Shown here: piece after piece, positions 59,507-64,000 of the stretch | Numbering within the stretch: position 1 is the stretch's first letter | How the letters are laid out: the number at the start of each line of letters is the position of its first letter | Assembly: GCA_902482035.1 (NCBI GenBank) | Contig: CABSYW010000002.1 | Coordinates: 1 to 64,000, forward strand | Direction: 5' to 3' | DNA length: 64,000 nt | DNA from: an uncultured Collinsella sp. | GTDB lineage: Bacteria > Actinomycetota > Coriobacteriia > Coriobacteriales > Coriobacteriaceae | The notes under the pieces: model-generated | Database searches by the model: none | Told to the model about the DNA's origin: nothing | Seen by the model: the letters and a program-made list of their open reading frames with translations, nothing else | Program-made: the position numbers and the translations under genes

Positions 59507-60181
59507 ATGCGTATTTTGATCGTCGAGGACGAGCGGGCGCTGTGTGACGCAATCGCGCGCAGCTTGCGAAACTTGGCGTACAGCGTCGACTGCTGTCACG
59601 ACGGACAGGAGGCGCTCGACCTACTGGACGTTGAGACCTTCGACCTCGTGGTACTCGACCTCAACCTTCCCCATATCGACGGCATGACCGTGCTCAGGGA
59701 ACTTAGGAAAACCGACTGCGAGACTAAGGTACTGATTCTGTCCGCACGTGGCGAAGTATCCGATAAAGTCGCCGGACTCGATGCCGGCGCCAACGATTAC
59801 CTCGCCAAGCCGTTTCATCTGGACGAGCTTGCGGCAAGGATTCGCAGCCTTACCCTCAGACGCTTTACACAAAGCGACATAGTATTAACCTGCGGAAAGC
59901 TCAGCTTTGACACCAAGGCGCGCATCGCTTCCGTGGACAGCGAGGCCCTATCTCTTACGCGCAAGGAAACGGGAATCTTGGAATACCTGATGCTTAATCA
60001 GGGGCGTCCGGTAAGTCAAGAAGAGCTTATCGAGCACGTTTGGGATAGCAGCGTGAACAGCTTTAGCAACGCAACCCGCGTTCATATCTCGTCACTCCGC
60101 AAAAAGCTACGCAGCGCTTTGGGATACGACCCGATTCGCAATCGGATTGGAGAGGGCTACGTTATGGAGGATAGCGAATGA
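59507..60181 (+). CDS. OmpR/PhoB-family response regulator
   Basis: A 224-residue regulator. The receiver domain has phospho-Asp51 (VVLDLNLPH), the acidic pair of EDE near 7-9 and the Lys in YLAKPFHLDELAARI. The C-terminal winged helix (LSLTRKETGILEYLMLNQGRPVSQEEL to HISSLRKKL) binds DNA. AAGGAG precedes ATG 59507. It overlaps the kinase start by ATGA and is divergent from the redox operon, so that operon is a likely target. Confidence 0.93.
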   Translation: MRILIVEDERALCDAIARSLRNLAYSVDCCHDGQEALDLLDVETFDLVVLDLNLPHIDGMTVLRELRKTDCETKVLILSARGEVSDKVAGLDAGANDYLAKPFHLDELAARIRSLTLRRFTQSDIVLTCGKLSFDTKARIASVDSEALSLTRKETGILEYLMLNQGRPVSQEELIEHVWDSSVNSFSNATRVHISSLRKKLRSALGYDPIRNRIGEGYVMEDSE

Positions 60182-61329
60182 AAAGGCTTTCGCTGCAATG
60201 GCGCATAACGATTATGACGGCGCTGCTCACGTGCGCAGCGTGCGTGCTGACGAACTGCCTGGTCGGCTATACGGGCATGCGCTACATGGATGCCATCGGC
60301 AGCGACATCTCGGCCTTTACCGCTGCCGGCGCGGATTCGCCCCAGACGTTTGACCCAACAAAAGCAGCCCTCGATGACGAGGTCACGATCGTCGTAAACG
60401 ACGCACAGGAATCTTTTGGCACGACAGCCTGGTGCATCACGGCTGGAGTCACACTCCTTGGCGGCGCGCTGGCATACTTTGCAAGCGGCCGTGCACTCAA
60501 ACCGCTACGGGATTTTGCCGCCCAGGTAGAGCGCGTGCAGCCTGACAACCTAAGCGAAATCAGACTCAGTGAAGATGTGCCCACCGAGCTACAACGATGC
60601 AGCGCCTCTTTCAACGACATGATCGCCCGTCTTGGCGAAGGGTTCTCTGCACAGCGTCAGTTTACCGGCAACGCCGCACACGAGCTGCGCACCCCGCTCG
60701 CCCTTATGCAAGCACAGATTGAACTATTCATCTCCGAGCACTCCGGTTTGCAACCCGAAACAGCCGAGCTGCTCGGTCTGTTACAAGAACAAACCGAGCG
60801 CATGTCTCGAATGACCAAGGTATTGCTCGAGATGAGTGAGCTCCGCAGCGTTCCTTGCGAGGACGATGTTGAACTTGGTCCCTTGTCCGAAGAGGTTCTC
60901 ACCGACCTTGCACCACTTGCCGAAAATAAAGGCATAGCCCTCAATTGTGCTGGAGACGCTTTAGTAATCGGGAGCGACACGCTCCTCTATCGGCTGGTGT
61001 TCAATCTGGTCGAAAACGCCATCCGTTACAGCCGCCCCGGCTCGATTGTCAACGTCTCCATCCGCGACAACGACAGCAACGTGTTCCTGCGAGTCGAAGA
61101 CCAGGGCCCGGGAATACCCAAGCAATACCGTGAGAGCATCTTCCAACCGTTCTTTCGCCTGGATAAATCCCGCAGCAGGGCATACGGCGGCGCAGGACTC
61201 GGGCTAGCGCTCGTTTGGGAGATTGCAGCGCTTCACGGTGGCACGGTAGAGGTCGAAGCAAGTTCCGAGAACGGGACTACCATGCTCGTAAGCCTTCCAA
61301 AACGATCCGCAGCGTCAACCGAGCAGTAA
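60178..61329 (+). CDS. Sensor histidine kinase, partner of the OmpR-type regulator
   Basis: A 383-residue kinase with two membrane helices (about 10-30 and 84-104) around a short extracytoplasmic domain (about 31-83), a HAMP linker, HisKA with phospho-His168 (NAAHELRTPLALM), and a HATPase (NLVENAIRYSRPGS; GGAGLGLALVWEIAALHGG). It should phosphorylate the overlapping response regulator. The sensor domain is small with no known ligand fold; given the neighbour operon, redox or thiol stress is a reasonable guess. Cys20, Cys22 and Cys27 lie in or near the first helix. Confidence 0.92.
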   Translation: MKRLSLQWRITIMTALLTCAACVLTNCLVGYTGMRYMDAIGSDISAFTAAGADSPQTFDPTKAALDDEVTIVVNDAQESFGTTAWCITAGVTLLGGALAYFASGRALKPLRDFAAQVERVQPDNLSEIRLSEDVPTELQRCSASFNDMIARLGEGFSAQRQFTGNAAHELRTPLALMQAQIELFISEHSGLQPETAELLGLLQEQTERMSRMTKVLLEMSELRSVPCEDDVELGPLSEEVLTDLAPLAENKGIALNCAGDALVIGSDTLLYRLVFNLVENAIRYSRPGSIVNVSIRDNDSNVFLRVEDQGPGIPKQYRESIFQPFFRLDKSRSRAYGGAGLGLALVWEIAALHGGTVEVEASSENGTTMLVSLPKRSAASTEQ

Positions 61330-61397
61330 AACGAAAGGGGTCCCGAGCAACAGGAGTACAATTGCTGCTATTGTTGCCAGCTGTTGGGAGATGGAAG

Positions 61398-62402
61398 ATG
61401 GACTGCGATGGCTACCCATGCGTTCCCATGCCGTTGATGTGCACCGCCTTTGTGCCGGGGCAGATTGACGCTGCGGTTGCAGGCATTTCCGACCCCGATT
61501 CACGCACCATCGCCACGGCAGAAGCGCTGTACTTTCGCGGACAGGCCGCCCTCGCTGCCAAGACGGCGCGCCCCTATCTTGACGCCACCGATTCCGCACT
61601 GCGCTATTCCGCATGCTTTATCTGCGGATACGCCAGCCTGTCGCTCAACCGTATCGCCGACGCCCGCCGTTGTCTTGCGGGCATCCTCGATACGCCAACT
61701 GACGAGGAATCACCCGCCGTCCACGCCACGCATATCCTGTTCGCCTCGGCCGCAAGCGTCCTGCTGCACTTGTCTTCCCCGTATTCTGCCGAAGAGTTTT
61801 ATCCGCTTGCGGCGCATCTGCCCGAAGGCCTGCGCCTGTTCGCCAGCTACGTGATGGCGCATGCCCTGTACCTGCGCGGCGAATATGGCCGCAGTCTGGG
61901 CATGGCGGAAAACGCCCTGATCATGAAACAGGGGAGCTATCCGATCTCGGAACTGTTCCTGCACCTGGCAGCTTCCATGGCATGCATGAGTCTCAAAGAC
62001 ATCGACGCCGCAAAAACGCACTTCGGAGCTGCTTGGGACATTGCGCGCCCCGACGGCCTTATCGAGCTCATCGGCGAGCACCACGGCCTTTTGCAGGGGC
62101 TCATCGAGGCATGCCTAAAATCGCAATACCCTGACGATTTCGCACGTATCATCGAGATTACGTATCGATTCAGCTACGGCTGGCGGCGCATCCACAACCC
62201 CGATTCGGGCGAGGACGTGGCTGACGACCTGACGACCACAGAGTTCACCATGGCCATGCTCGCCTGCCGCGGATGGACCAACGCCGAAATCGCTCGTCAT
62301 ATGGGAGTATCGCCGGGCACTGTCAAAAACCGCCTATCCAGTGTGTATGCAAAGCTTGGCATCGGCACGCGCACCGAACTGGTCGCGCATATGTTGCGTT
62401 AG
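61398..62402 (+). CDS. LuxR-type regulator with a helical-repeat N-terminal domain
   Basis: A 334-residue protein. The C-terminal 65 residues form a LuxR/GerE helix-turn-helix (LACRGWTNAEIARHMGVSPGT, with VKNRLSSVYAKLGI). The N-terminal 270 residues are alpha-helical and rich in Ala and Leu, resembling TPR-like sensor domains of MalT-type proteins but without an ATPase. The ATG at 61398 has GGGAG upstream. It lies 68 bases after the kinase gene and just before the Tat-exported protein gene, which it may control. No signal can be inferred. Confidence 0.82.
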   Translation: MDCDGYPCVPMPLMCTAFVPGQIDAAVAGISDPDSRTIATAEALYFRGQAALAAKTARPYLDATDSALRYSACFICGYASLSLNRIADARRCLAGILDTPTDEESPAVHATHILFASAASVLLHLSSPYSAEEFYPLAAHLPEGLRLFASYVMAHALYLRGEYGRSLGMAENALIMKQGSYPISELFLHLAASMACMSLKDIDAAKTHFGAAWDIARPDGLIELIGEHHGLLQGLIEACLKSQYPDDFARIIEITYRFSYGWRRIHNPDSGEDVADDLTTTEFTMAMLACRGWTNAEIARHMGVSPGTVKNRLSSVYAKLGIGTRTELVAHMLR

Positions 62403-62558
62403 CGACCGGGCTGCCTAGCGCAGCATGCGCGCTCCGGAGCCCCGGCGCTTCGCTCGCTCAAATTGGACATTTTGGCCCTCGGACGGCACTACCGTGGCAG
62501 GATGCCTTCTCGCAAAATTGGATTATTTCCACCGATACCTGCGGGATGGGAGCCAAAG
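62403..62558. other. 156-bp gap before the Tat-exported protein gene
   Basis: Contains a GC-rich stretch with no clear stem and T tract. I see no gene and no convincing promoter pair. Confidence 0.3.
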
Positions 62559-64000
62559 ATGCTTGATCGCCGTTCGTTACTTGTTGCCGGAGCGTCCTCG
62601 CTGGCGAGCATTATGTTGCCGCGCGTGCCGGGAAGCGCAAACGCCTTCATATTGCCGATCGCGCCCACCGAAGCCTATGCCGACGAAAAAGACCCCTTCA
62701 GGGTGCTCGTTCTCTCGCGCACCATGTTTGGTGTGGTCGTGGTCGACGTCGCCAACAAGAATACGCCCATCACGGGTGCCCAGGTCACGCTCACATCGCG
62801 CTATGCCGCAGGCAAGCAGCTCACCGCCACTACCGATGAAGAAGGCACGGCCATCTTTGAGGTCGCGCCGCTTTCGGAAGGCTACGTGGACGAGGCAACG
62901 CTTCTCGACGCGTACGACTTTAACGGCGGCATCTCCATTAGCATGGCGGGCTACCGTGATGTCGAGATTCCCCTTGCGCGTATCCAGGGCGGCACCGCCA
63001 TAACCGCGCCCACGCGTCCGCTTTCCGACGGCGAGCCGTACTTCCGCCAGCTCACATTCGACGAATGGGACATCCAGTACGCCGACGCCACGTTTATGGC
63101 AATGCCAGCGGACGAAGCAGCAAACGACCAGCCCGACACGCACGCTTTTACCGTGCAGGCTCATCTGCCGCAGGGCGGGCAGGCAACGTTGCATATCAAT
63201 AAAGTGATGCCCGCTGCGGGCAGCTCAACCGAAACCGTCACGCAGATCGGCCAGATCAAGGCCAGCGCATCGGGCGCGGATAATCTGGCGACGTTCACGC
63301 TTGAAGACACGTTCCTCGATGCAGCTTCGGGCCTTCTGGAGGAAGGGTGCAAGCTGCGCTTTATGCTCGACTACCAGGGCAAAACCTACACGCTCTCATC
63401 CCCTATGGCCGTTGTCACCGCGCCGGCTGCAAAGGCGGAATCGGGCTCGACCACCATCATTCCCACCACCATGGACCAAGAGATCACTCCGTTTGATTTC
63501 CCCGCGGCGTTTCCCGGTATCGGCGGCAATAAGTTCACGTGTTGGATGCCCACATTTCCAATCCTCTTCGATTTCTCGTTTGCTGGATACGTGCTGTTTG
63601 GCGGAGGATACAAACCAGCCAGCTATATGAACGATTCGGGCAACCCTGATCCGGAATACTGGAAGAAATCGCCGCGCGAGTCGGGCGCCAAGCAGGCAAA
63701 CCGCTACCTCGACGAAATGGAGGGGAAGTGGAATCAGTACAAGAGTATGAGTGCCGGCTCGGGCACCGATCCAAGAAACACCAAGCTGCTTCGTCACCAC
63801 TGCACGCTGCTGTTCACGATGGACATCGCCACACAGCTGTACGGCTCGCTCGCCTACGACTGGGTGGGCAAAACCTGGGGCAACAACAACGATCCCGCAT
63901 ACGGCAATATTAAGGCACTCTTCCAAGTAAGAACCGACCTCAATTGGACCGAGCAGTTTACCCTAGGACCGGTGCCGTTTTTCCTAAACGTCAACCCCTG
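62559..64000 (+). CDS. Tat-exported protein with a carboxypeptidase-regulatory-like domain (incomplete at the right edge)
   Basis: At least 480 codons from ATG 62559 with no stop before the window end. The N-terminus has MLDRRSLLVAGASSLAS, a twin-arginine (RR-x-L-L) signal for folded export, ending near ANA-F. Residues about 50-130 resemble a CarboxypepD_reg/CnaB-like beta sandwich (NTPITGAQVTLTSRYAAGKQ; TDEEGTAIFEV). The later part contains a hydrophobic stretch (FPILFDFSFAGYVLFGGGY). It looks like a surface or secreted protein with no assigned function. GGGAG lies six bases before the ATG. Confidence 0.82.
   Translation, partial: MLDRRSLLVAGASSLASIMLPRVPGSANAFILPIAPTEAYADEKDPFRVLVLSRTMFGVVVVDVANKNTPITGAQVTLTSRYAAGKQLTATTDEEGTAIFEVAPLSEGYVDEATLLDAYDFNGGISISMAGYRDVEIPLARIQGGTAITAPTRPLSDGEPYFRQLTFDEWDIQYADATFMAMPADEAANDQPDTHAFTVQAHLPQGGQATLHINKVMPAAGSSTETVTQIGQIKASASGADNLATFTLEDTFLDAASGLLEEGCKLRFMLDYQGKTYTLSSPMAVVTAPAAKAESGSTTIIPTTMDQEITPFDFPAAFPGIGGNKFTCWMPTFPILFDFSFAGYVLFGGGYKPASYMNDSGNPDPEYWKKSPRESGAKQANRYLDEMEGKWNQYKSMSAGSGTDPRNTKLLRHHCTLLFTMDIATQLYGSLAYDWVGKTWGNNNDPAYGNIKALFQVRTDLNWTEQFTLGPVPFFLNVNP

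Noticed and set aside
1..64000. tRNA or rRNA genes
   Set aside because: No cloverleaf or rRNA-like sequence was recognised in the intergenic regions by eye; a tRNAscan run would settle it.

Overview
This 64 kb window is a gene-dense, GC-rich (about 60% by eye) bacterial chromosome segment. Gene content and style suggest a gut actinobacterium of the Coriobacteriia, most likely Collinsella or a close relative. This is inference from family resemblance, not from a marker gene. The window opens inside an IS3-type insertion sequence and ends inside a large secreted protein. No rRNA, tRNA, CRISPR or phage structural genes were seen.

Layout. 1-10.9 kb: IS3 end, a deformylase-like protein, a purine permease, an esterase, a uracil permease, a LysR regulator with a MetE-like methyltransferase, a HAD phosphatase, a TPP-riboswitch-controlled thiamine salvage operon (thiM, a thiamine-binding protein, thiE) and a patatin. 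11-15.6 kb: two related cyclic-di-GMP genes; the first is split by a one-base frameshift before its EAL domain. 15.6-18.5 kb: flavoprotein, ArsC-like protein, CobW-type GTPase, trmL. 18.6-25.5 kb: two paralogous AAA ATPases around a class II UvrA, then a Tet(M)-like translational GTPase. 25.8-41.5 kb: housekeeping and transport genes (GNAT, rsmJ, rlmA, MATE, LysR/EamA pair, ung, SDR, a queuosine-type transporter with a preQ1-like leader, prfC, a GntR-ABC operon, ClC, LOG, K+ channel). 41.6-48.1 kb: two hybrid histidine kinases, one broken by a frameshift and one by an amber codon, the second coupled to a solute-binding lipoprotein. 48.2-51.6 kb: MalY-type lyase, trmO, an XRE-zinc ribbon-TipAS regulator and a glutaredoxin. 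51.65-52.85 kb: a low-GC island with a MITE-like element and an orphan antitoxin-like gene, framed by two copies of a 57-bp palindromic repeat. 52.9-64 kb: dus, a giant MacB-like ABC protein, a redox operon (48-residue CD1871A-type CxxC peptide, NapH-like 4Fe-4S membrane protein, redoxin lipoprotein), a divergent two-component system, a LuxR-type regulator and a Tat-exported protein.

Three themes stand out. First, large signal-transduction genes are disproportionately broken: three separate lesions hit one GGDEF/EAL gene and two hybrid kinases, while every other long gene is open. Second, four families of short palindromic repeats sit almost exactly at gene ends, sometimes supplying the stop codon. 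Third, the redox operon with its tiny CxxC membrane peptide looks like a poorly described electron-export module, with a sensor kinase and response regulator encoded beside it. Two genes (47 and 48 codons) are supported here by strong ribosome-binding sites although they are short.
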